DNA from: Oribacterium parvum
GTDB taxonomy: Bacteria; Bacillota; Clostridia; Lachnospirales; Lachnospiraceae
NCBI GenBank assembly: GCA_938022235.1
Contig: CALIEL010000226.1
Coordinates: 1 to 6,010, forward strand
DNA length: 6,010 nt
Direction of reading: 5' to 3'
Below are positions 1-5,286 of this stretch, one piece after another (within the stretch, counting starts at the first letter, position 1; each line of letters starts with the position of its first letter). Both the position numbers and the translations under genes were made by a program. The notes below the pieces were generated by a model, which saw only the letters and a program-made list of their open reading frames with translations, ran no database searches and was not told the DNA's origin.

Positions 1-1
1 T

Positions 2-892
2 GCCAAGTATGTGCTGAAGCATAACGGCATTAAGTTAAATGTGGATTCCATCTTTGACGTAATGGTAAAGCGTTTGCACGAGTATAAGAGACAGCTGATG
101 AATATCCTTCACGTGATGTATCTTTACAACCAGATTAAAGATCATCCGGAGATGGAATTCTATCCCCACACCTTTATCTTCGGAGCCAAGGCGGCAGCAG
201 GCTATAAGACTGCAAAGCTGACCATTAAGCTGATCAACAATGTGGCGGAGGTCATCAACAATGATCCTTCTATCCAGGATAAGATTAAGGTAGTCTTCAT
301 TGAGGATTATAAAGTATCCAGTGCAGAGGTGATTATCCCTGCAGCGGACTTCTCCGAGCAGATTTCCACCGCTTCCAAGGAAGCCTCCGGTACCTCCAAC
401 ATGAAGCTTATGGTAAATGGTGCTTTAACCATGGGAACCATGGATGGCGCTAACGTGGAAATCGTACAGGAGGTTGGGGAGGAAAATGCCTTTATCTTCG
501 GTATGAGCAGTGACGAGGTTATTGCTTTAGAGCATAACAACGAGTACCGTCCTATGGACATTTTCAACAACGACCAGGAAATTCGCAGAGTCCTGATGCA
601 GCTGGTAAACGGCTTCTACAGTCCTGAGGATCCGGAATTGTTCAGACCTTTGTATGATTCCTTGTTAAATACCAATGAATCCGACAGAGCGGATCGTTAC
701 TTCATCTTAAAGGACCTTCGTTCTTATATGAAGGCCCAGGAAGAAGCGGTGAAGAAGTTCCAGGATGAGGAATGGTGGGCAAGAGCGGCTATCTTAAATA
801 CCGCCCATGCCGGAAAGTTCTCCTCTGACAGAACCATTGAGGAGTACGCAAAGGAAATCTGGGGTTTGGATAAGATTGTTTTTAAAGACTAA
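2..892 (+). CDS. glgP: Glycogen/starch (alpha-glucan) phosphorylase, C-terminal part, 5' end outside the window
   Basis: This is the last ~296 codons of a glycogen phosphorylase, which releases glucose-1-phosphate from alpha-1,4-glucan ends in the cytoplasm using phosphate and pyridoxal phosphate (PLP). The frame is open from base 2 (Ala-Lys-Tyr, then a GTG at 11 that is an internal valine), so the true start lies upstream; family members are ~750-850 residues. Visible family motifs are KRLHEYKRQ (nt 68-94), FGAKAAAGY (~nt 179-205), and the block EASGTSNMK followed by NGALTMGTMDGANVE. The Lys of NMK (nt 404-406) is the PLP Schiff-base lysine by family knowledge. The typical C-terminal signature GKFSSDRTIEEYAKEIW lies near the end, and the stop is TAA at 890-892. 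No frameshift or missing key residue is seen. The assignment to the family is secure; preference for glycogen or maltodextrin cannot be read from this part. Confidence 0.97.
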   Translation, partial: AKYVLKHNGIKLNVDSIFDVMVKRLHEYKRQLMNILHVMYLYNQIKDHPEMEFYPHTFIFGAKAAAGYKTAKLTIKLINNVAEVINNDPSIQDKIKVVFIEDYKVSSAEVIIPAADFSEQISTASKEASGTSNMKLMVNGALTMGTMDGANVEIVQEVGEENAFIFGMSSDEVIALEHNNEYRPMDIFNNDQEIRRVLMQLVNGFYSPEDPELFRPLYDSLLNTNESDRADRYFILKDLRSYMKAQEEAVKKFQDEEWWARAAILNTAHAGKFSSDRTIEEYAKEIWGLDKIVFKD

Positions 893-924
893 AAAGATTA
901 GCTCGGAGAAAGTCATGTAATAAG

Positions 925-947
925 CTTTGAAACCTTGTGCTTCAAAG
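925..947 (+). other. Weak hairpin downstream of glgP, not a clear terminator
   Basis: CTTTGAA (925-931) and TTCAAAG (941-947) are perfect 7-bp inverted repeats around a 9-base loop, 33 bases after the glgP stop. The stem has only two G/C pairs and is followed by AATTTACAAAATAAA rather than a run of T. It may slow decay or weakly attenuate transcription, but it lacks the form of an efficient intrinsic terminator. Nothing else in 893-1018 looks like one, so read-through from glgP into the next gene is possible. Confidence 0.3.
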
Positions 948-980
948 AATTTACAAAATAAACTTCTGCTTTAAAGAAGG

Positions 981-994
981 AAAGTAATTACTTT
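981..994. promoter_or_regulatory. 14-bp perfect palindrome upstream of the acetyltransferase (possible operator)
   Basis: AAAGTAATTACTTT is a perfect 14-bp palindrome 24 bases before the ATG at 1019. A second, 8-bp palindrome, CTTTAAAG, lies just upstream at 969-976. The position suits an operator for a dimeric regulator. A weak promoter candidate lies across it: TTTACA (950-955), a 16-base spacer and TAAAGA (972-977), which would start transcription inside the palindrome. The site is AT-rich, and about one such palindrome could occur by chance in 6 kb, so this is only a candidate. Confidence 0.25.
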
Positions 995-1018
995 GACGAG
1001 TTAGAACAGGAGAGAGGA

Positions 1019-1726
1019 ATGGAAGTCGAATTACAACGAACTCTGTCTTTAGAAGAGGAGAGGGACTGTAAGACCCTCCTCTCTCTTTGTAATTTAGAGG
1101 AAGAAATTCCCTACGATACGGATTTGGACTATGATTTCTTTTATCTCATTCGCAATGAGGGGGAGAAGGAAACAGGAATTGCCGAGGGGATTTTGGCATT
1201 GCTTATGGGCTATAAGCTTGGTGAGCAACAGGGAGGAAAGGACGTACTCCTTTGTCTTGCCTTTGTCCATCCCAAGATGAGGGGGCAGGGCTTATTTACC
1301 CAGTGTAAAGAAAGTCTGATGGATGATTTTCGAAACTGTGTGTTTCGATTTATGAAGAAGGGAGAAAGGGAGGAGGAATTTTCCCTTTCTTTTCCCTATC
1401 TGTATACGGAATATTTTTTGGAGAAAACTCTGGAAGAGGGGATTGCTTTTCCGGGAGAAAAGAGAATTTATCCTTACGGAGAAGTTTATTTTTCGTCCTA
1501 TAATGAAAAAACGCTTTACCTTTACGGACTTATGGTGGAAAATAGGTTTAGAGGTCAGGGAAAGGGAGAAGCGATTCTTCGGGATTGCTTTGAAGAAGGA
1601 GAGAAGGGACCCTATACCAGGGTGATTCTTCAGGTAGATTCCCGAAACAGCCCGGCCATGAAGCTTTATCAGAAAATGGGATTTTTGGTGAAAGAAGCCA
1701 GTTCCTATTATCAACTGAAGATTTAA
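1019..1726 (+). CDS. GNAT-family N-acetyltransferase with two tandem GNAT-like domains
   Basis: This 235-residue cytoplasmic protein carries the acetyl-CoA pyrophosphate-binding motif of GNAT enzymes (R-x-x-G-x-G/A) twice. The first is RGQGLF at residues 88-93, after a hydrophobic strand (VLLCLAFVHP). The second is RGQGKGEAIL at 178-187, after LYLYGLMVENRF. The C-terminal copy also shows the motif B region, QVDSRNSPAMKLYQKMGF (205-222). The length fits a double-domain GNAT rather than the usual ~150-180 residues. The C-terminal domain looks like the complete catalytic unit, while the N-terminal one may be degenerate. GNATs move acetyl from acetyl-CoA to amines on small molecules, peptides or proteins; the substrate here cannot be read. 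The ATG at 1019 has AGGAG (1008-1012) six bases upstream, which settles the start. The small membrane-protein gene begins 18 bases after the stop and is probably cotranscribed. Confidence 0.88.
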   Translation: MEVELQRTLSLEEERDCKTLLSLCNLEEEIPYDTDLDYDFFYLIRNEGEKETGIAEGILALLMGYKLGEQQGGKDVLLCLAFVHPKMRGQGLFTQCKESLMDDFRNCVFRFMKKGEREEEFSLSFPYLYTEYFLEKTLEEGIAFPGEKRIYPYGEVYFSSYNEKTLYLYGLMVENRFRGQGKGEAILRDCFEEGEKGPYTRVILQVDSRNSPAMKLYQKMGFLVKEASSYYQLKI

Positions 1727-1743
1727 GAAAGGGATTTTAAGAC

Positions 1744-1893
1744 ATGGAAAGAATCTATAAGATTATGAGAAATGTAGGAGGCTCTTCCATTGCCTTAGGA
1801 GTAATTCTTATTACACTGGGAATTGTTACCGGGGTGCTGTCCATTGTACATGGAGCCATCTTGCTAAAAAGAAAAGAGGATTTGACGTTCTAG
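1744..1893 (+). CDS. Small single-helix membrane protein (49 aa) with heptad-spaced glycines
   Basis: This 49-codon frame runs from ATG 1744 to TAG 1891-1893. A ribosome binding site (AAAGGGA, about 1728-1734) lies nine bases before the ATG and directly behind the acetyltransferase stop. The protein has a short basic N-terminus (MERIYKIMRN), one hydrophobic segment at about residues 14-41, and a charged tail (KRKEDLTF). Inside the helix, Gly12, Gly19 and Gly26 are seven residues apart, Gly26 and Gly30 form a GxxxG pair, and Gly37 is again seven residues on. This would put glycines in a stripe on the helix face, as in helices that pack closely. By the positive-inside rule both ends are basic, so orientation is unclear. 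I do not recognise a named family; small proteins of this form occur in Clostridia but their function is unknown to me. Coding status rests on the binding site, the composition and the tight spacing. Confidence 0.7.
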   Translation: MERIYKIMRNVGGSSIALGVILITLGIVTGVLSIVHGAILLKRKEDLTF

Positions 1894-1918
1894 AGTCTCT
1901 TGGAAAATAAGAAGTATC

Positions 1919-1948
1919 CGGACAGTATCGTTTCTGAATTGCTATAAG
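1919..1948 (+). promoter_or_regulatory. Putative sigma-A promoter with extended -10, upstream of the VanZ-like gene
   Basis: TGC-TATAAG (1940-1948) matches the extended -10 form TGnTATAAT with one mismatch in the hexamer. CGGACA (1919-1924), with GACA matching the end of TTGACA, lies 18 bases before the hexamer. Transcription would start near 1955, giving a leader of about 65 bases before ATG 2020. The -10 overlaps a 5-bp inverted repeat, ATTGC/GCAAT (1938-1942 and 1949-1953). The candidate is plausible by position but the -35 box is poor. Confidence 0.35.
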
Positions 1949-1973
1949 GCAATGAGACGGAGGGAATTAGACT

Positions 1974-2018
1974 GTGACGGACTTCTTAGAAGAGAGAATT
2001 CAGACGTTTAGTGTGTGA
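1974..2018 (+). CDS. Possible 14-codon upstream ORF coupled to the VanZ-like gene
   Basis: GTG at 1974 opens a 14-codon frame (MTDFLEERIQTFSV) that stops at TGA 2016-2018, one base before ATG 2020 of the VanZ-like gene. The best ribosome binding site in the region, GGAGGG (1959-1964), lies nine bases before this GTG, whereas no candidate start of the VanZ-like gene has a convincing site at normal distance. The arrangement suggests translational coupling, where ribosomes finishing the short frame restart at 2020. The peptide shows no run of a single amino acid and no hairpin switch that would mark a classical attenuator. It could equally be a chance frame. Confidence 0.3.
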   Translation: MTDFLEERIQTFSV

Positions 2019-2019
2019 T

Positions 2020-2547
2020 ATGCATAGAAAAGAAATGACGAAAAATCGTTGGTTGGGGGTGTTTTTTTTCTGCCTTTACCTGATTTTTCTCTTTTATGTT
2101 TTGTTTTTTTCCGAGTTAAAGGGCAGAGGCTTTATGAATCGGGCGGAATTTTCCTATAATATGGAGCCTTTTAAGGAGATTTTCCGCTTTCTTTTTTATT
2201 GGAAACAAATTGGTCTTGCCCATGCTTTGGAAAATTTACTGGGAAATATCATCGGCTTTTGCCCTTTGGGCTTTCTACTCCCCAGCTTTTCCAAGCGTTG
2301 TAGGATGTATTGGTATAACACGGTGATGTCAGGCTATCTTTTGTCCTTTGGGGTGGAAGCGATTCAGCTGATTTCCCGTTCCGGAAGCTGTGATGTGGAT
2401 GACATTATCCTGAATACTCTGGGAACTGCCTTGGGCTATGTTCTGTTTCGACTCATACAAAGGGAAAGGAGGAGAAGAAAATGGAAGGAGAAAAGCGTTT
2501 TAGCTACATCCGAAAAAAATGGGCAAAGGGAAGCCTGGGAGCCATAA
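2020..2547 (+). CDS. VanZ-family membrane protein
   Basis: From ATG 2020 this is a 175-residue integral membrane protein of the VanZ family. VanZ itself is the accessory protein for low-level teicoplanin resistance in enterococci; most family members have no proven role. Predicted helices lie at about residues 12-30, 70-90, 100-119 and 128-146. The family's conserved polar positions are visible: YNMEPFKEI (46-54), N72 and GN (75-76) with P82 and GF (84-85), E113-x-x-Q116, then R120 and DVDDI (125-129) followed by NTLG (132-135). The tail after residue 148 is strongly basic (RERRRRKWKEK). The start is unsettled: GTG 2011, ATG 2020 and ATG 2035 are in frame after a stop at 1987-1989. I chose 2020 because the upstream ORF ends one base before it; none has a good ribosome binding site. 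The last 67 bases overlap the next gene. Family assignment is firm; function is not. Confidence 0.88.
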   Translation: MHRKEMTKNRWLGVFFFCLYLIFLFYVLFFSELKGRGFMNRAEFSYNMEPFKEIFRFLFYWKQIGLAHALENLLGNIIGFCPLGFLLPSFSKRCRMYWYNTVMSGYLLSFGVEAIQLISRSGSCDVDDIILNTLGTALGYVLFRLIQRERRRRKWKEKSVLATSEKNGQREAWEP

Positions 2548-2801
2548 TCAGTTCCTTTGTTTCCCTCTGCCTTTTCTTTCTCTGTATCGGGATTTCCTTT
2601 TATGAAAAAGGAAACGGGCCTTTAGTGCTAGGAGCATTGGCATTATTTTCCGTGAATTTTCTTTTGATTTCCCTTCGTTTTGCCTTACCTGTGGAAAAGG
2701 GAAAATTCATTGAAAGACGTCCAGTCTATGTGGCTTTGGGCGTGGATATCGTTCTTTTGTTCTTATGGCTGGCTCTTTTACTCTTAGGCTTAAGAATGTG
2801 A
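2481..2801 (+). CDS. Small three-helix membrane protein (106 aa), DUF6142-like
   Basis: ATG 2481 has a near-ideal ribosome binding site, AAGGAGGAG (2466-2474), with eight bases between AGGAGG and the ATG. It lies inside the 3' end of the VanZ-like gene in another frame, so the two genes overlap by 67 bases and are surely cotranscribed and probably translationally coupled. The N-terminal ~17 residues are basic (KRFSYIRKKWAKG). Three hydrophobic helices follow at about 18-40, 48-69 and 82-104, with FYEKGNG in the first loop and LPVEKGKFIERR in the second. The pattern resembles, from memory, the three-helix DUF6142 proteins of Lachnospiraceae; that name is tentative and the function of that family is not known to me. 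The stop TGA (2799-2801) lies within the first copy of the direct repeat array, so the C-terminus may have been set by the repeats. Coding status is strong because of the binding site and composition. Confidence 0.82.
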   Translation: MEGEKRFSYIRKKWAKGSLGAIISSFVSLCLFFLCIGISFYEKGNGPLVLGALALFSVNFLLISLRFALPVEKGKFIERRPVYVALGVDIVLLFLWLALLLLGLRM

Positions 2802-2871
2802 CTTTGCTGTCCGGCCTAAAGTATAGTGACTTTGCTGTCCGGCTTGCAGTGTAGTGACTTTGCTGTCCGGC
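2798..2871. repeat. Three perfect 18-bp direct repeats at exact 28-bp period
   Basis: GTGACTTTGCTGTCCGGC occurs without mismatch at 2798-2815, 2826-2843 and 2854-2871. The two 10-base gaps (CTAAAGTATA and TTGCAGTGTA) are alike at six of ten positions, so the ancestral unit may be the whole 28 bp with a freer middle. The first copy supplies the stop codon of the preceding gene. A diverged partial unit may precede it (GGC then TTAAGAAT before 2798). The unit has no internal dyad beyond GAC/GTC, so it is not a CRISPR repeat or a hairpin element. It might be a binding-site array, a mini-VNTR, or part of a dispersed intergenic repeat. The rest of the 173-base gap (2872-2974) holds AT-rich sequence and the promoter-like box before 2975. 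Confidence 0.93.
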
Positions 2872-2956
2872 CCGATATATCGTATTTTTTAAATATAGAC
2901 AAAGAAAAAAATTAGGAAATTCCTTTCTTTTTCGTAAGAGGAAGCAGACTGATTTT

Positions 2957-2965
2957 TGTTATAAT
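2957..2965 (+). promoter_or_regulatory. Extended -10 box (TGT-TATAAT) directly before the unknown gene
   Basis: TGT followed by a perfect TATAAT (2960-2965) is a consensus extended -10. No TTGACA-like -35 lies 16-18 bases upstream, but extended -10 promoters can do without one. Transcription would begin near 2972, only a few bases before ATG 2975, so the GGAGGAG ribosome binding site (2966-2972) would mostly be left out and the mRNA would be nearly leaderless. Alternatively, the gene is read from an upstream promoter using that binding site, and the TATAAT is coincidental. Confidence 0.45.
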
Positions 2966-2974
2966 GGAGGAGTC

Positions 2975-3847
2975 ATGGGAGAAAGAAGAAATAGCGCTTT
3001 AGAACGGATTCGGGAGATTCCCTTGGAAATGAGGGAAGATTCCCCGTATAAAGAAGTATTTCGTCCCTTGGCTTTCTTTTTTTTGGATTATTTTAAAGAG
3101 CGGGAGAATCAAGAAGCACAGTCTTTAGAAGTAGCTGCTGTGGAAGGAAATACGGATGCATCTGTTTCGATTAGTTCTTTACTGGAACGTTATCAGAAGG
3201 AACTACAGGATTTTCTTTATCCCGGAATAGCTAAGGAAAGAAACTCATTCGGCGATTTCTTTTCCATTTTGATTTTCCTTTCCTTCGGGATTGTCTTGGA
3301 GAATAAGGAAGAGGCACAATCCAGAATTTTGGAGCTTTATTTACAACTTTATCTTTACAGCCAATCCGATGAAGCATTGGAGAGAAGCAGGTTCCAAGAT
3401 ATTTTCTATTCTCATTTTTATGATTACTGCAGGGATTTCCTGGAAGAGCGTTATGAAGAGGAGGAGAAGGATCCCTTTTTATATCGCAACAATATCCTTT
3501 TCTTCGGATGGATGCCCTATTATGGAAGCAGTCCTTTCTTTTCCAAGGAATATGTGGAGAGCCATCAAAGGGATGCCGCCATATTTTTCGGAGATCGCTT
3601 CCTGTCCCACCTTTATCAGGCTTATGAACAAGAGGAGAAGCTCTGGCGTAAGCGGAGGGGGAAAAGCAGAGCCCAAATTTTGGAAGAACAGTTTAAAAAA
3701 AGAAAGAATTTTAAGCCGAAAAACTATTGTATAGAGAATGCTCAAGGACTTTCCTTCCACGCCCATCAGGAAAAACTTTGGAAGAGCTTTTTAGAGAAAA
3801 CTAAGGATGCAAGGATAGACTTTGAGATAATGAGGGAAAGGACTTAA
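2975..3847 (+). CDS. Unrecognised 290-residue charged, probably cytoplasmic protein
   Basis: I do not firmly recognise this protein. ATG 2975 follows GGAGGAG (2966-2972) with a very short spacer, and there is no better start nearby. The protein lacks a signal peptide and is rich in Glu, Lys, Arg, Phe and Tyr. A hydrophobic stretch at about residues 94-108 (FFSILIFLSFGIVLE) is more likely a buried helix than a membrane anchor. Aromatic-rich segments include IFYSHFYDYCRDF (143-155) and ILFFGWMPYYG (174-184), and the region after residue ~220 is strongly basic. From memory the first ~165 residues (ERIREIP, SPYKEVF, DFLYP, then ELYLQLY) loosely follow the N-terminal helical part of a longer Lachnospiraceae aminopeptidase-like family; if so, the catalytic part is missing here. 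That link is unverified. The carboxypeptidase gene starts 39 bases after the stop, so the two are probably cotranscribed. Its reading frame is long and clean; its function is unknown. Confidence 0.82.
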   Translation: MGERRNSALERIREIPLEMREDSPYKEVFRPLAFFFLDYFKERENQEAQSLEVAAVEGNTDASVSISSLLERYQKELQDFLYPGIAKERNSFGDFFSILIFLSFGIVLENKEEAQSRILELYLQLYLYSQSDEALERSRFQDIFYSHFYDYCRDFLEERYEEEEKDPFLYRNNILFFGWMPYYGSSPFFSKEYVESHQRDAAIFFGDRFLSHLYQAYEQEEKLWRKRRGKSRAQILEEQFKKRKNFKPKNYCIENAQGLSFHAHQEKLWKSFLEKTKDARIDFEIMRERT

Positions 3848-3886
3848 AGTATTTTGCTTAGTATGAAGGAAAAAAAAGGAAAGAGC

Positions 3887-5257
3887 ATGGGGAGGATATT
3901 TTTACTCCTTTCTTTTTGCTTTTTTATTCTTTTTCATAGTGTGGTAGCAGTGGCTGCCAGCTGGCCGACAGCAGACTTAACGGCGGAGTCCGCCATTGTG
4001 GTGGATGCGGAAACCGGGGCGGTTTTATATGAAAAAAACGGAGATGTGAGAGAATATCCTGCCAGTATTACCAAGGTGATGACGGCGCTTGTAGTTTTGG
4101 AGAACACATCCTTGGAGGATAAGGTGACATTTTCCCACGATGCGGTATACAATGTGGATCTAGGCTCTTCCAATGCCCAGATTGAAGAGGGAGATGTTCT
4201 TACGGTAAATGACTGTTTGCATGCCCTCTTACTCAAGTCCGCAAATGAGGCGGCAAATGCTTTGGCGGAGCATGTGGCAGGCTCTCGGGAAGCCTTTGCA
4301 GAGATGATGAATGAGAAGGCGAAGGAGCTTGGTTGCACAGACACCCATTTTCAGAATCCTTCCGGCTTGCAGGATGAGAACCACTATACCACTGCAAGGG
4401 ATATGGCGTTAATCGGTATGGCTGCCTTTCAGAATAAGGAGTTTTTGGAAATTGAAAAAAATCTGAGTCATACTTTAGGAAATTTAAAGCGTCTTCCGGA
4501 GGGAAATACGATTTATATGGAGCATAAAATGATGCTCTCCAACACAAAGTTCTATGATAAAAGGGTAGTAGCGGGAAAAACCGGTTATACCCAGATTGCG
4601 GGAAATACCTTAATTAGCCTGGCGGAGGATCAGGGAAGAAAGGTGGTTACGGTAGTTTTGAAGGACAAAAATCCTTCTCACTACACGGATACAAAGGCCT
4701 TACTGGATTTAGCTTTTTCGGAAACGGAAAATCAAACTTTAGGGGAACATCCCGGTGCTTTAGAGGCCTTGCGAAAGGAACTGGTATCCGCCGGAAAGAT
4801 AACGGAGGAAAATAAAATTCATTTTCTGGATACCGTGAAGATTTCTCTTCCTAAGGGAGCAAGTCAGGACGGCTTACAATATGTTTTCAAGGATATTGCA
4901 GGAGATGCTCCGGCTTCCGCCCTGGGAAAAGTGCAAATCTTACTGGACGGAAAAGTTGTAGGAAGCGGATATGTTGGGAAAGATCAAAATATTCAGGTCA
5001 TTTTAAATAATAAGGAAACCAAGAAGAAGGTAGCGGTTGCAGCGGTTACCGTCAGCGGATTTACGATTTTAGCCGGCTTCGGATTTTTCCTCTTTGGAGG
5101 AGGCGCTTTGTATGGAGCAAAAAACCTTCATGATGAACGGAAAAGAAAGAAGAAATGGAAGGAAAGACGAAAGAAAAATCTGGAAGAGTTGCAGATTTCA
5201 GAGGAAGAATTTAAGGTTCTGGTAGAAAAAAGAAAGTCAGAGAAAAAGAAGAAGTAG
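3887..5257 (+). CDS. D-alanyl-D-alanine carboxypeptidase (peptidase S11, PBP5/DacF type) with C-terminal membrane anchor and basic tail
   Basis: This enzyme removes the terminal D-Ala from peptidoglycan pentapeptides outside the membrane. With ATG 3887 as residue 1 it has 456 residues: a signal peptide (1 to ~23, cleavage near AVA-A), then all three serine-penicillin-binding motifs, SITK (60-63, nucleophile S60 and K63), SAN (118-120) and KTG (231-233). After the catalytic domain, residues ~285-375 look like the beta-rich C-terminal domain of PBP5. A hydrophobic helix (~382-409) then spans the membrane, instead of the amphipathic anchor of E. coli PBP5, and leaves a 47-residue tail with 20 Lys/Arg. 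I chose ATG 3887 because AAGGA (3876-3880) lies six bases upstream. TTG 3854 and ATG 3863 are in-frame alternatives; ATG 3863 would add the basic MKEKKGKS and has no binding site. The gene sits between two other + strand genes with short gaps. Which S11 paralogue it is (vegetative or sporulation type) cannot be told. Confidence 0.95.
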   Translation: MGRIFLLLSFCFFILFHSVVAVAASWPTADLTAESAIVVDAETGAVLYEKNGDVREYPASITKVMTALVVLENTSLEDKVTFSHDAVYNVDLGSSNAQIEEGDVLTVNDCLHALLLKSANEAANALAEHVAGSREAFAEMMNEKAKELGCTDTHFQNPSGLQDENHYTTARDMALIGMAAFQNKEFLEIEKNLSHTLGNLKRLPEGNTIYMEHKMMLSNTKFYDKRVVAGKTGYTQIAGNTLISLAEDQGRKVVTVVLKDKNPSHYTDTKALLDLAFSETENQTLGEHPGALEALRKELVSAGKITEENKIHFLDTVKISLPKGASQDGLQYVFKDIAGDAPASALGKVQILLDGKVVGSGYVGKDQNIQVILNNKETKKKVAVAAVTVSGFTILAGFGFFLFGGGALYGAKNLHDERKRKKKWKERRKKNLEELQISEEEFKVLVEKRKSEKKKK

Positions 5258-5286
5258 TGCAAAAAGAGCAAAGGAGACTTTGACGT

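Noticed and set aside
307..570. Minus-strand open frame inside glgP
   Set aside because: It lies opposite conserved phosphorylase codons, including the PLP lysine block, and has no family features or promoter of its own.
11..892. Reading glgP as a complete 293-residue gene starting at GTG 11
   Set aside because: The frame is open upstream to the window edge, the residues match the middle of the phosphorylase family, and there is no ribosome binding site. GTG 11 is an internal codon.
1292..1714. Minus-strand 140-codon frame opposite the acetyltransferase
   Set aside because: It is a shadow of a gene with clear GNAT motifs and a good ribosome binding site; it shows no recognisable domain.
2798..2871. 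CRISPR-like look of repeated units with variable spacers
   Set aside because: The units are 18 bp with 10-bp spacers, far shorter than CRISPR repeats and spacers. There are only three, they lack a dyad, and no cas gene is present.
2873..2890. CGATATATCG followed by a T-rich run as an intrinsic terminator
   Set aside because: The 10-bp palindrome can fold only three base pairs around a four-base loop, too weak for termination even with TATTTTTT behind it.
2914..2932. AGGA/TCCT mini-hairpin followed by TTTCTTTTT
   Set aside because: The stem is four base pairs with a three-base loop, and the T run is broken by C. This is a poor terminator candidate.
3291..3734. Second + strand frame inside the 290-residue gene
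   Set aside because: It overlaps wholly with a longer frame that has a better start context, and its composition is not protein-like.
3854..3886. TTG 3854 or ATG 3863 as the carboxypeptidase start
   Set aside because: TTG is rare and its AAAGGA is 11 bases away, and ATG 3863 has no binding site. ATG 3887 has AAGGA six bases upstream and still gives a full signal peptide. ATG 3863 is not excluded.
5280..5285. TTGACG before the last gene as a -35 box
   Set aside because: No -10-like hexamer lies 16-18 bases downstream, and the position is inside the likely operon leader and start of the gene.
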